40,169 bases of DNA from Paramacrobiotus metropolitanus. Its lineage: Eukaryota; Tardigrada; Eutardigrada; Parachela; Macrobiotidae. A model generated the notes under the pieces. It saw nothing but the letters and a program-made list of their open reading frames with translations, had not been told where the DNA came from and made no database searches. Shown here one piece after another: positions 21,945-33,926 of the stretch (positions are counted from its first letter, which is position 1; every line of letters begins with the position of its first letter). The position numbers were made by a program, and so were the translations under genes. The stretch is taken from contig NW_026570570.1 in NCBI RefSeq assembly GCF_019649055.1, positions 1 through 40,169 of the forward strand, in the 5' to 3' direction.

Positions 21945-22561
21945 CTTTTTTTACAGATATGAAAACAATCTCAACAAACAACAATTCGGCTGTAATTCGC
22001 TTTATATTTCTGCCGGCAGCTCTATTCTGTGACCTTTCATGGATTATTGCCACTTTCGGTGTGTACTCTACTAACAGGGTACCATATTCAGTTAATTAGT
22101 AATTTGTTGCACGGATATAAGCGGCTTTCAGCATTAACGATGTGATGAAATGAAGTGACCTCGGTGACCTTTTGTAGATATGTCAGCGCATACGATTTAC
22201 AGCTTGTTACCAAGGATCATAAGAAATTTCAACCAGACAAGATGTCATTATACAATAAAGCGCGTTAACACTTTCTATTCTAGCTTTAATTTTAGGTTTC
22301 AGCTGGCAGCGACTCAGAATCGGGCGACTATAAAACCCTGCACAAGCAAATTGCAGTATATGCAAAACAATATCGGAAAGAATTGTTTCTCTCCAAAAGA
22401 ACAAAATTCTAACAGCAACACAGTGCTGGTTTCGTTACAACGCATTCGGTCCCAACTACGCAAAAATAAATAACGCTTTTTAAGACTTTTTTCCAAATAC
22501 TCGACAACATCAAACTAAACGCGATAAATTATGTGGCATATCACCGCAAAGGTCAATCGGA
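21945..22561. other. Short intergenic region upstream of the coiled-coil gene
   Basis: It lies between the last exon of the EFHC2-like gene and the first exon of the downstream minus-strand gene. It would hold the polyadenylation region of the former and the promoter of the latter. No reading frame or repeat is supported. Confidence 0.35.
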
Positions 22562-25500
22562 TCATTTTGGCCATGTAAGATTTTCGTAAATTGGCCGGAC
22601 ATCCTCCAGAAACGCTTCATGCCGTACCACCGGCACCACATCTCCGAAATACTTATTATAATCGAAATCCTTTCCAATCTGTAAATATTAACCGTGTGAT
22701 AATAATGAGATTTTCATCAATTACTGCTCTACAAGCCCTTATCGCGCAATGCAGCCACCACCATCTAATCGTCGGGATAGAAAATGTATGATACTTGATT
22801 TTTTAACGCATATCGCGCAAGGAAGCTCTTCTCTCTCTGTTCGAACTCATCGCTAGCGATTTATTCCCATTATGTGTGATCCTTTTACACACAGCTTGTT
22901 GTATTAATTATTAAGTTTTTAGCCGCTGACCTGCTGACCGATTTGCACGTGTTATAGCTCTGCAGTGTGCATTGAAGTGTTTTACTCACATTTTGTGGTA
23001 AATCGATAAACTCGGCCACGGGATGCCGCATCCAATCCAGCGCACTGACCACCCGCCGATAATCCACACCCGCAGCATCCGTTGTCAGATCGAGATACGT
23101 AGCACATACCGCGGTATTCCCGGGCATCCGAGCGCCCTTGATACAGCGCAGCATCTCCGTTAACGACAAGAACCCGGTCTCGGTGTAATCAGCACGGATA
23201 CACGCTTGTAGGAGATGCAGCGTCGGATCCCATCCCGTCTTCCGCAGATGATGCTGGATGATGGCGCGCAGCAGCTGCGCCATTTTTGTGCGGCTGGCCT
23301 CCGTGTGACGCTGGTAGCGGCGCGCTAGCGTGAAGTATTCGTGCGGGTTCAGGGCGTTCCCGACGGTTGACATAAGCACATCACTGTAAAGTACAGAAAT
23401 GCATTATATTATTCTTGTTCCGTCAGCAAAAGCGAGCGGCCGATAAAAATTACTGAAGCAATTAAAAAAACACTGGAAAAAATTACCGGTATATTTGAAA
23501 GTAATTAAGAAATGAACCAGTTATTAATACGAAAGGGAAAAATATTAAATATCTAATAAAATAATTGGTAATCACCAAATAAAAAAATGCTGAATTACAA
23601 TATAAACCGAATAAACAAACAGAGTGCAACGAAAGGTTGATAAAAAGTGGAAACGAAACAGTGGAAAGTTTGGTGTAGAAAACCGTTCTCGGAAGGTCAC
23701 CCGAATAGATAAAGGGTGGATACGAAATAATAGTTAAGAATTCGGTTTAAAAAACCGTTCTGAAAATGTCTCCCGAATAAGTTTGCAGCGATAAGGATTG
23801 ATCACGATTAATAACTTTGTCTGTACATACAGGAAATCGTTCCAGTTCATCACATCAGAGTTGGTCTTCAAATTGTTCCGTAAACGTTCGAAAATCCCTT
23901 TATCACCGCTGGCCACCATGGCGCGCGTGAATTTCTCCAACACCAGACTCCCGTCAGCATATGGAAACTATAAAAATTACGTGGTATAAGTATATAGGAC
24001 GAATTAAATGAAACATAAAATAAGAACATTGCAGTATGTACACGTTGTGGGTATTTCTCCATGTACGCGGCGGTGGCTTCGTCGACGGCCGTCACAATAA
24101 ACGTCTGCCCACTGAAACTGTACATGCCGCCGATGTACAGATCCTCGGCTTTCAGATACTGCGGTGCGTCGAGCAGCGGATCGTTGCCTTTCTTTACAGT
24201 CTTGCGGCTGTGGAAACTCCCAACCGAGACTCCTTCAAATTTTAAAATATTTTGTTCGAAACTATTCGGGAATTACTTTGGATCGTTCTTAAATAATTAA
24301 ACCTTTATTATCAATGATTTACTTAATTAATTGTTTAATTTGTGTATTTAATTGTTTGTTATCTTTGTACGTCTTTCTTCAGGTTTAGCTTTCAGCATAG
24401 TATTTTTATTTAGCGACTTACTTATAAACTGGACTAAATAAAAAAGGAAAAGGTTTAATATTTTATATGTTTTATTATATGTACAATTTTTTTTTTCGTT
24501 GCCGCTAAATTCTTGCCTTGTGGAGCGTCCTTTTCGTAGATATAAATGTTGTCGTTATTTAGGTAGAACGACATGACAAACGTCCGACCCGCGTCACGTT
24601 TATTCTCATGCAGCAGACGCAGCGTAAATACCAACACGGTGGGGTCTTCCTCGTGCCATTCCAGCAGGAGATATTTCCGGACATCCAGCATCGGCGGCTT
24701 GGGAATGAGCAGCTGACAGTTACGCAGGGAATCTTCTTCCGTCCCGTAGCCGTTGAATGGAGGTGGCTTTACGGCAGCGGGTTTTGTGGGTGGTGGCGCT
24801 GGCGGCTCGATGGGGACCGGTTTCTGTTCTACAGAGGCAACGACTGTCATATCATTTAAACCGGCAAGGTTTTAAAATTTACTGGATTTTAATGGAAAAC
24901 TTTGGGCTGACCGTAACCGTACGTTTCCTTGTAGTACCACTTCGTGTAGTTATCGCAGTCGTAGAGATAAATCAGGCGTGCCATGAGCACGATATTTGAG
25001 CCGCACTGGAAGTCACGATCTGTTACAAGCGCCGGTAATGCAGCAAACTGCAAAGAAAATTGTGTTTAACTTTAATAATACTCGAACCCATGACAAACTA
25101 TTCTATAACTTTAGTATACATTAAATAACAAAATAACATATAAATCCATTTTACACATTTATCCATTCTTTAAATTGTTACCTGTATCAATCTCTTTTAA
25201 TATTTATTAAAGGCGTATTTTATTTTGTATAAATCTATTTTAAACTATTTAAAAAATATAAAATTTAGTTAAAATTAAAATTAGATTTTTTAGAAACTTT
25301 AACTTGTTTAATATTGTAAACCCATCAATGAATGATAACGGAATTTAATACTTGCGCTTGGTCATAGATCAGATGGGATTCGCTAGACTGTTTTCCGTGC
25401 GAGCTGACAATGTTCAGCACCGGCCACGGATTGGACATGTTGGCTGTCTCGTATTCCGCAAAATTCTGCGCAAATTAATCGTTTTGTTCATTTATTTACA

Positions 25501-27282
25501 AAACAAATATTATTCAATTTTCTGGATATGCTTATTGTGACCTTTGGTATACGGCTACGTCGCACAAACGGCTCCAGTTTTTCTTTGCCCAACGCCCCGT
25601 TAACTTTACGCAGTACTTCCGTGGTTTGATCGCCGAGGTGATGATGAATGACGAGGTAGTGTCGGTCGCCGAATAAACTCGCCCGATCGTCCCAGTATCC
25701 GTAAAACCGCAGGACTTTCGTGTCGAAATTCCGGAAACGCTCCGCGGTGTGGTGGTGGCTAATGTGGCGGCGTAAGCGGTGGTTTAGATGCTTTTCCTAC
25801 AGTTTACAGCAGGTACGTAGAAATTTTGAAAAAGTTTTTGTTTTATATTTTTATTTAATAATATTTCGTTTTTATTGTTTTTTATTACTCGTAGATAAAT
25901 ATTATGATTATTACGTAGAAATACTACCGAATAATCATCACCAAGTGAATATGGCGAGTGCAGTTGTTTATTAGCTTTCAGTTTTCGGTGATAGTATCAC
26001 TGTACCGCTGCAGAATCCAGCAGATGTTGGCTGAAGGGTGCTTGGAAATCTTCCGGTACTTCAAAGCCCATATGCGTCAAGGTAGCGCGCGTGAACTCAT
26101 CGCATTTGTAGACGAAATAATGCCGCGAGAAAATCTCCACTGGTTTGCCCACGTTGAAATCGTACACGCTGATGTGGGCGTGGGGATTGCTGGATTTGGG
26201 AACACGCTGTCTATTGAGCAATTTACCTATAAGAAATAAAAACTGTAAAATATTGTTAAGAATACCTGTTAATGTGATTTATAGCCCGATTGAAGATAAA
26301 AATAAACAAAATTTGCAGTGTGACTGGCTTGCGCTAATAAAAGAGAGAATTGAAGATGTAAATTTGGGATACGAGCTAATAATTTGGCTGGTAATGATAC
26401 AGTACAATAATTTAATCCTAAAGTAATAATTTCAAGAATGCTATTTGCTTGCAATTAATTAAGTTAACTGTCACGAATGTTGTTTTTAGAAACTTGGTAA
26501 TTGTTTTTGGATCTTGCAGAAAGCTACGGAAAAGCAAAAATTAGCCGAGTTAGTAAAGAGCTGTCCAGGAACCGCGCTTATACACTGTTTTTGTACAAGC
26601 ACACTTGAATTCTTCCAGTAAACTTTTTCAGCACCGCGAACTGCTTTCATCATGATCTAACCAGGATCTAACCGTTGTAGGTTCCCGCACGATCATCCAG
26701 CTTCTCCATGATCATAACCGTATCGTCTTCCATATAATAATAGATGTCGCAGTAGCGAATCCGCATGCACTCTTCACTGCGGCTTTCCACAGGCCCCTAA
26801 AAGGTCATATTCTCATACTTAACTAATTTCGCACCACGCACGCAGATAAAGCACCCTGTACCTCGTAAAGATAAGCGAAAAAGTGCAGGATCGTCTTATC
26901 CAACGCCAGCCATTTGGGCTGGGTGGGGTGCATGCCCGAGAGACCGATGCTCTCCAACACATTCTCCATTCCCGTCTCTTGAGGGGCGCCACTGGGCGCC
27001 ACGACGGTTGGCTCGCCGTCCGCATAACGTAGGTGGTGGAGTTTGTGGAAGTTCGGTTTCCGCAACTAAAAATGTCAGCCTTTATTTTAATTTTTTTAAG
27101 TACTTATTTTATTCTTATTCTTCCAAAAAAAACTTTATCAAAATTATTTAGATGCTACTGTATTTTTAAATAAAATTTTGGAAATGTTTTGATAATGTAT
27201 GGAGAAAGTTTGAAATATTCTGCTGCCAACACTTACGTACAAGCTGCAGATAACTGTTGGCTGAACCAATGGGAAATGCCAT
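22562..27282 (-). CDS. EFHC2: EFHC2-like protein with three DM10 domains
   Basis: Twelve exons on the minus strand: 27282-27241, 27065-26862, 26796-26673, 26226-26006, 25796-25542, 25465-25352, 25047-24918, 24843-24517, 24232-24042, 23967-23831, 23383-22990 and 22678-22562. All phases agree, giving 751 residues, close to human EFHC2. Three DM10 domains are clear. The first (about 66-187) has YCDIYYYMEDDTVMIMEK and VYDFNVGK. The second (about 217-365) has KVLRFYGYWDD and IYLYDCDNYTKWYY. The third (about 400-530) has PPPFNGYGTEED and DLYIGGMYSFSGQTF. The C-terminal third carries the helical EF-hand-type region, without an obvious canonical calcium loop. EFHC1/EFHC2 (Rib72 family) are microtubule inner proteins of ciliary doublets. 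Exon 8 appears to use a GC donor. The exon 5 donor (GTCACA) is weak. It shares a divergent promoter with the + strand gene at 27538. Confidence 0.9.
23678..23783. repeat. Imperfect direct repeat in an EFHC2 intron
   Basis: AAAACCGTTCTCGGAAGGTC followed by CCCGAATA (from about 23679) recurs as AAAACCGTTCTGAAAATGTC followed by CCCGAATA (from about 23751). The spacing is about 72 bases, inside the intron between EFHC2-like exons 10 and 11. Confidence 0.5.
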
Positions 27283-27537
27283 ATTTAAAAAAATAAACTT
27301 CCTGAACAATCTGCTGATGACAGTTCCACACGATCTGTTAGAATCCGCGAACAGTGGTTTAATTTTCGCGATCTTGATTAACGCCGATGTTTTCTTCGAC
27401 CAATACAAAACAGATAGCTTTTATAGGGTACTTTCCGTACACTACCGTAATAATTTTGTTGTTGTGAAAGTTTTGTCTCCAAGCAATAGTTTTCTATGTT
27501 TACTTTCCCAGGTTTTTGAACATTTCGCAGAGATCTC
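27283..27537. promoter_or_regulatory. Divergent promoter of EFHC2-like and coiled-coil genes
   Basis: The two starts are 256 bases apart and point away from each other. An open frame crosses this interval on the + strand, but it overlaps EFHC2-like exon 1 in antisense and does not join the downstream exon in phase. I therefore read it as promoter and leader. Confidence 0.45.
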
Positions 27538-28640
27538 ATGGTTCTTAGTGATCCAGCACAGAAAACCGTCAATCAGCTATGTTTGACAATCATCCCGATT
27601 CTCAGTACGATACGCCGCAAGTATGGCACGGTGTTTGCCGATGCTCTATCGATTTACACGGTCGCCGCCCTGAAACGCCTGAAAGTCCTGGAAATCGAGA
27701 ATGACGACGGGAATCTGCAATTACTCCGCCAACAGCGTGCTCTGGCGCGAAAGGAATTAGCGCTCCGCCAGCAGGAACAGAATGAACTGTGTAACCGCTG
27801 CGAAAAGGTCATTCTTTGGTACCTCCACCTGACTAATAATCAAAGAGCTAATTTTAGAGTTTATATGATTTGATAAGCAATTAATTAGCATTATGCATTT
27901 TAATGGTGTCTCCAATTGGAAATTTTTTCTCTACAATTGTGGTTTTGTATTAGGATGTGGAATACGCATTAGAGCAATGGAGAAAGGAGAGCAAAGGTCT
28001 CGCCCACCAGGTGCAGTTTCTGGAGTCGCAGAAATCGTTACAGTTGGCGGAACTGGATGGAGCAATGCAGGCGCTGCGGGAGCAGCATCCTACAATCGGA
28101 GCGACGTATATGCAAGGCGAAGAAGCGTATCTGCAGAAGGTGCTGATGGTGATACAGATACTGGAGCAAAAAGTCCATAACATCAGTGTGCGATTGGCCG
28201 AAGCGTATGAGGAACTGCACAAGGTACGTGCTGGAATTCTGTGAATATTATGACGAGAAGGATGGCTGTCATCTTGTATTGTAACTGACGTTCCTGGTTA
28301 CTTAGTTTTTTCGTTTTGATACAAACCCTGCTTTCTTCTGGTACAAACTCCACTCCCGTTGTTCTGTTTTTTCTTTGTCGTTTTAACGATTAAACATAAG
28401 GGATTCCAGACTTCGAATTTCACGAGCACTTTGAGCCTCTTTCGTGTATAGTACTGTCAGTTACATGATCGCATGTTGCTAGATATTTGTATATCTTTTC
28501 AGAGCGTTGCAGACGCTGAAGTTATCAGCCGACATTTGGAAGCCATAGCTCAACCGACGATGAGCAGCTCCTGCGTTGAGGATGCAGGTGTGACAAAAGC
28601 GGAATCTGTAGCAGTAATGGAAGCCTTACCGTTTGTGTGA
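27538..28640 (+). CDS. Three-exon coiled-coil protein
   Basis: Exons 27538-27807, 27954-28223 and 28503-28640 join in phase 0 with GT-AG borders and give 225 residues. The first two exons are each exactly 270 bases. The ATG at 27538 is the first in frame; a short upstream exon ending at the acceptor-like CGCAG (27527) cannot be excluded. The protein starts with a hydrophobic helical segment (CLTIIPILSTIRRKYG), then runs into glutamine/leucine-rich helix (LLRQQRALARKELALRQQEQ) and a second coiled-coil stretch (ALEQWRKESKGLAHQVQFLE; VLMVIQILEQKVHNISVRL). The tail is acidic and likely disordered. No known domain is recognised. Head-to-head position with an EFHC2-like gene suggests co-expression in ciliated cells, which is inference. 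Confidence 0.65.
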
Positions 28641-29289
28641 AACTAACAACCTGCATAGTCTAGTTCGTTGGATTGTTAGATGTGTTGCAATAAGCCTGGA
28701 TCATACCACATTTTGACTGGATGTCGTTCGTCATTAGAATCCTTTCTAAATTCTGTTGAAGGCTTTTCAACATAAAGCCTCAGTTTATCTAGCAGGACGA
28801 GTTGCTGATTTAAATAACTTGCAAACAAACACGGCTTGTAGACGGTTTTAGATTTTCCTAATCTACTATCTGCTTTAACAGTATAAAATTTCTGACGAAG
28901 CGTTTACCTCATTCTCTTGACGGTATCCGATCAAGATGTCTTTTAATGTGACTTGCCATGAATTAAATTTTAATTTACCAAACAACTGGTCAACGGTATG
29001 TTCTGTAGATTTGATATGGTAAACCAAGATTTCGAAGCCAGCCGACATCATCACAGAACAATTTTTTTACTAGAATACTTGTACACTGTACTTGTGTACG
29101 TGCAATACCATCCAAATTACAGTAACGTGCATTACATAAAACAACAGCATGTTTCGGATCTTTACCTATAGATTTATTCCAGTAAAGGTCCTTCTGATAC
29201 TTGACGATGAAAGCGCAAGCTCTAAAGCTTCGGCAACAAGTTGGCCTATGAAGTCATTGCTACAGAATCTTGACGCCCGTGGTACATAA
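28641..29289. other. Non-coding stretch after the coiled-coil gene
   Basis: Short frames only; AT-rich. It presumably holds the 3' end of the gene ending at 28640. No repeat or RNA gene was seen. Confidence 0.3.
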
Positions 29290-29750
29290 TGGTCAGCCTA
29301 TCCTGAAAATGTTTGTGTGCAGTGTCCAAATAATTCGAAGCCAACCTTCGACTTCAGGCAAACTGAAATACTCATTCCCCGCCCTACGGGGCTGTCGGAT
29401 ACGTAGTTCTAAATCCTCCGGAGTGGACACCACTTTATCGGAACCGAAACACATATCTTTCCACGTCGAAAACATCAGCAAATGCGCTAACTAAGGCGTC
29501 AGCAGCGTTATCGCTTATTTTCCAACGTTGACGCGATTTCTGGAATATCTCCCGTCCTCTCCTGTATACCGCCTCCTGTTGCATTCCCTTCATTTCATCG
29601 GAGCGCGCGTTATTCAGATGATGCAGTGCATCTTGCGACATCGGAATGCCGGCAATGGTTTCTGTCATAGTCGCAGTTGTACAACAGTACGTCCGTCTCC
29701 CCCTTAAACGTGACAGCTTTTTTTTTACTTTTCTTGGCTTCTTTCATGTA
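29290..29750 (-). pseudogene. Possible degraded coding fragment
   Basis: Three overlapping minus-strand frames have protein-like composition. One begins MKEAKKSKKKAVTFKGETD near 29745. The next (29668-29435) contains IAGIPMSQDALHHLNNARSD and GREIFQKSRQRWKI. The third (about 29481-29293) contains STPEDLELRIRQPRRAGNEY. They follow one another with frame changes and no convincing splice sites, as in an old broken gene or processed copy. I do not recognise the family. Confidence 0.3.
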
Positions 29751-31668
29751 TTTAACCGCTTAATTTTACCACTTATGGGATTTGGCCTGGTGCATGGTAC
29801 GAAATTCGTGTTCATTTACGAAAACTTTCACTTCCGCATACTCCCAAATCTTTTCTGCTTTGTTTAATGACATTTTGTCGCCAAATGGTTTGTATACATA
29901 AGTAGGCGAAAAAACTGTTTGTGCGCGCAACATTCAGTTCGGGAGTATGGTTGTTAGAAAATTCTGAAAAGTTTAAATGATTCCGGTGTACTACCAAAAG
30001 TCTCGTTATCATTTATCAACCGATCCATTAAAGTTTGCACATAAATGCACAGGGGGCCACTTACCTTAACCATTTGTAATTACAACAGTTTTGTGCTTAG
30101 TAATGGAGTGGACTTCCGTAGGACGACGTCCTAGGTGGCTTGTAACTGTTGTTACGGTTACGCACACAACTGATGAACCGAATACTGTAAAAGCGCTGAA
30201 ACTCAAGATCTGGCAGACTGATTCAGTTATGTTTTGGACAAGTTTGGTACGGATTGAACCAGTCCTACAACCTTTGCAACGAATCAGGCGATGAAAACGG
30301 GACAAACTAAAGGAAAACGTATCTATTAAGGTCTTCAAATTCGGCGGTCCTCTCTTACCTCATGCTCTCCTGCAACCTTACTGGTAATCGAGTAAAAAGA
30401 AGTAAAGGAGAAGCAATTAACTGCCGGAAATAATTTTGATATTTTTCTGTGCCCGGGTATTCGGGGGGCAAAGCTAAATTCTGTGCGCCTGGACATCGGG
30501 GGCGAATAGGTAAATTCTACGCGCCCCGGATTGTCGGGGAGGCGCTCAGCCACCTCGAAAAAGCAGCAATCTTATCAAAAAATTATGCTGCTGAAGTGCC
30601 TAAATACCATACTATGGAAAGATCGAGCGCACCAGGTGATACTTGCGGGCATATCGCTTCAAAGCCTATCCCATCGCATTCTCGTGTATCCTGCTAGCAG
30701 TCAGCAGCTTTGCTGGCAGCATGTAGGACGGACTGCTGCAGTGGAATAAACTTTAAATGGTCGGGTTGTTTAGAGAATCGTCTACAGTCTGTTGTTCCTG
30801 GTTGTGCATGAATGATAATTACCAGTTTACTATTCAATTACTGTCTGTATATTCCTCTTTTCCTCGCTGTTTGCGACTAGCTGTGATTCCGTACACTCCC
30901 AAATCGCAGCATATCCATCGATCCGCTCTCGGTACTCACTGACGATGCAATGCCAGCTGCTGTAATGCTTTGCGAGACATCCACAGAGAGGTACTGTACT
31001 CGTACTCGATACCTGAATGATTTACACGTCCACAGTTGCAACTCCAGTTACGAGCACTCGCATACAACATGCACAATTATTATTAGTTCCATATTGTATT
31101 ATGACCTGCATCCGCCATACGCTAACAACTCCGAATGCAGTCATTGCAGTGTAGCGATTCTCAGTGAGTACATTTTCATCGTCGTACCGGATTGATAATT
31201 GCAGGTTTGTGTGGATAGGGATTTACTGCCGGCTAATTGCCAGATTAACAGCTGTTATGGCTTTCTTTATATTCATTGGCCAAATTAATGTGTAGCATCG
31301 CAACCAATCACTGCACTGTTATGCCGCTGCGCTTCCACATCTACTCGGTTTTATTATCGCGGCCCCTCTGTTTAATCGCGTAATACGAAGCTCTAATTAG
31401 CGGCTGGTAGCGGAAGTTGACCGGTCTTCCATGTATTTCTGTGGGGATACGAACATCCGCGCACTGCCATAAAATACGGCCCTGGTCAGGATAGAAAGCG
31501 CGCTGTTGTCCCTCGTTTCATTCATAATGGTATCCTTTTCTTCGGAGAAATTAGACAGAAGCGATAGCGAACCATTCTGCACGGTTTTTGTAGCTCAGAC
31601 TGTTTTGTTGTGCTGGGCTGCTGTGTTTTGCAGTTGATTTTCCGGCAGCATTGCATCATTTGTATGCA
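29751..31668. other. Intergenic region upstream of the GPCR
   Basis: Apart from the 36-base tandem repeat at 30451-30543, nothing beyond short frames is visible. The stretch 31200-31668 immediately precedes the GPCR start and may hold its promoter. No RNA gene is supported. Confidence 0.35.
30451..30543. repeat. 36-base tandem repeat, about 2.6 copies
   Basis: Units begin CCCGGGTATTCGGGGGG, CCTGGACATCGGGGGCG and CCCCGGATTGTCGGGGAGG. The first two end TAAATTCTGTGCG and TAAATTCTACGCG, and the third is cut short. The array is GC-rich in an otherwise AT-rich stretch. Confidence 0.6.
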
Positions 31669-32558
31669 ATGGCGAATGCCACTGATTCGTGCGGATTTCC
31701 CTTGTTCAACTTCAGTATGCAGCATGTCGAATGGAGACGGCAACAGCTTTGCCAGTTATCCATGGACGAATGGACGACATATTCTTTTCTGATATTTGCG
31801 TCCATTGGAACACTGGGCAACGGATGGGGCATCTTCTTTGTGCTGCGCGAATTGCGCAAAAATTCTTCGCGAGGTCACGTGGGCGAGCGCCGTTTCAAAA
31901 GCAAAGAGATATTTCTTTTGGCTTATTTGTCGATCCATGTTCTGTATTTGTAAGTTAAAATTCCATGAGGCAAAAAATTACTATAAAAAATTTTTGAAAA
32001 TTAAAATCAGAAAGAAATTAGAAAAATTTTATTACTGCAGAAAGGTCAGGTGAAAAAGCGTTTTTCTCTTGTGTAGATGGAACCGTGGTTTGCTGCTGTA
32101 CGCGTCTCATCGACTAGCTCCGGCGTTTGGCTGCTTGGGTGAAGACCATCCTCTCGTGCAGGATAAAGAAATTCTGATATTTCTGGAGGCTTCCCTACTG
32201 CAACTTAGCCAAGGGTATGACTTTTTCCTTAGCAAATTTGAAGTAAAGACAGTCAAATACCAATGTGTCAATAAAATTGTGTCATTTCTTAATGTTTTCC
32301 TGCTAAAATTATGTTGTACGGTACAGAGCTCTGGCTGTCTATGCTGTGGATCGCTTCGTTGCGGTAGTCGCGCCGGTCCGCTATCAGAAATTGCACGGCT
32401 CTAAGCGACGGAGGTTCTTCTTGGCTGTGACGGTGATATGCTACGCTCTGTTCGTTATCGTTTCCACGAGTGCGTTGCTGATTGCGAAATATGCGGATAA
32501 ATCCCAAATTTCTTCTCTAACGGCGCAAAGTTTGTTGCTGGCTTATCGCTGGATTAAG
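31669..32558 (+). CDS. Rhodopsin-type GPCR, first three exons (TM1-TM4)
   Basis: Exons 31669-31949, 32077-32214 and 32327-32558 join in frame (phases 2, 2, 0) and give about 217 residues. The N-terminus starts MANATDSC and carries glycosylation sequons NAT and NFS. TM1 has the class A signature GN (IGTLGNGWGIFFVL). TM2 (IFLLAYLSIHVLYLW) is followed by an extracellular loop. TM3 ends in a DRY-type motif as DRFVAVVAPVRY. TM4 is FFLAVTVICYALFVIV after a basic KRRRFF. The third exon stops at AAG|GCAAGT, a good GC-type donor. TM5-TM7 are not found downstream: the next sequence is a foldback-like element and then the retroelement. It is either a truncated gene or one whose remaining exons lie beyond an intron holding these elements. 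The ligand class cannot be told. Confidence 0.65.
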
Positions 32559-33449
32559 GCAAGTATCATGCACAGGCGAAGCTACCTGTTCGCTTGTAGC
32601 CGGCAGGAAGGTATACCGGTGGATGGTGGTTCTTTAATGATGGTCATCCCTCTTTCTGGAAAGGTCATCGACTTCTTGAAAAGGTCATCCACCTTTCTGC
32701 AAAGGTCATCCACCTTTCTCCATGGGTTATCCACCCTTCTCCAAAGGTTATCCATCTTTCTGCCGAAAGACATCCATTTTTTTGTTGCCTGTTAATACCT
32801 GAAGAGATAAACCACACTCACGAATACTGTCTTCGCTGCTATTCAATTAATTACCGTCAAAGTCTGGGTGGTAAGAATTCGTGCACATTGCTGTACAAGA
32901 CTGCTTGCTACCGGTATTATAAAAATCCTAATACAAGGTAGAAACTGAAAAAGTCAGAGTATTATTAGTGAGTATTAAGCCCTTTCTAAGTTGTAAACAA
33001 AGTTTTTTTTTATACGCCGAGTTTTTTTTCAAAATTTTATTCTCGTATTGTTTTTATTAATAAACCGTTTGATGTGAAAATAATGATTGTGCTGTCAGAA
33101 TTCATAAGACGCAGAATGGTTGTAGAAGTAATTATACCCAGGAAGTTGTAATATTTGTGCTGGTATTTCAGTAAGAAATCAGAATCGATCTTACCTTGAA
33201 TTATTTCTTTTACCGCCTTCAATCATCATCTGCGCCCGGACAATCGCTGTCGTGCTGTTCTGTTAAAAAGTTTTTTCGGCAGCAGCGCGCTAAAACGGAA
33301 GCACTGACATGCGACCTCTGCGAAACTGAAACTGATGATACTCTCCGAGCTGATTTATTGTGCGAACAGACTGATGATTGCTCAGTTATTTTTTTTTGTT
33401 CTTGCTCCTCCGTCAGCCGCTTGCGGTAACGTAATTATCCTCACATCTC

Positions 33450-33490
33450 GTTACTTAAACCTTACGCAATTACTTAAACCTTACGCAATA
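33450..33490. repeat. Short direct repeat
   Basis: TTACTTAAACCTTACGCAA occurs twice in a row with a period of 19 bases. Confidence 0.6.
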
Positions 33491-33854
33491 CTTTTTCTTG
33501 AACAGTTCTTTATAAAACGGTTTTGTCGCCATCATTACGATTATGTTTGAAACAGTGTTAAAGCTAATAAGTTTTAAAGGTAACCAGATTTTATTTCTTT
33601 CATCAGTAAAAGGATGGGTTGCTTTCCTGGATGATTGCAAAACAAGCATTTCCGCGCAGTTACGATTTGCTGGTCGAAGCAAAAAGTAGATGCATTTGGA
33701 TTGTAAAGTAATAACCTAAGATAAGATAGAACGATTGATGACCCTTTGCAGAACTGTAAGAGGAGAATCCTCTTGTACACACAGCAGCCGCCCATCCGCC
33801 GCCTACCTGGTTGGCTCAAGCTCAAGCACAAATATCTGGATCTTCGCCAACAGC

Positions 33855-33926
33855 GGCGATGGCACAGTGGCTGTGCTACGTGGATCACACACTCGGTAGC
33901 CAGCGGTTCGATTCCGCTCCATCGCC
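33855..33926 (+). ncRNA. tRNA-like pol III head (degenerate tRNA or SINE)
   Basis: An A box TGGCACAGTGG (33860-33870) and a perfect B box GGTTCGATTCC (33905-33915) lie at tRNA spacing. A D-arm GCAC/GTGC and a T-arm AGCGG-TTCGATT-CCGCT are well formed, and outer arms GGCGATGG and CCATCGCC pair over eight bases. The anticodon arm does not form properly and the acceptor arm overlaps the A box, so this is not a standard tRNA. A tRNA-derived SINE head or tRNA pseudogene fits better. Confidence 0.45.

Noticed and set aside
27257-27537. Plus-strand frame that could be an upstream exon of the coiled-coil gene
   Set aside because: It overlaps EFHC2-like exon 1 in antisense, and no donor/acceptor pair joins it in phase to the exon at 27538.
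33196-33550. Open frames with a hydrophobic stretch that might be GPCR TM5-TM7
   Set aside because: No NPxxY or TM6 CWxP-type motif, no fitting splice borders, and the hydrophobic run is in a different frame from the charged one.
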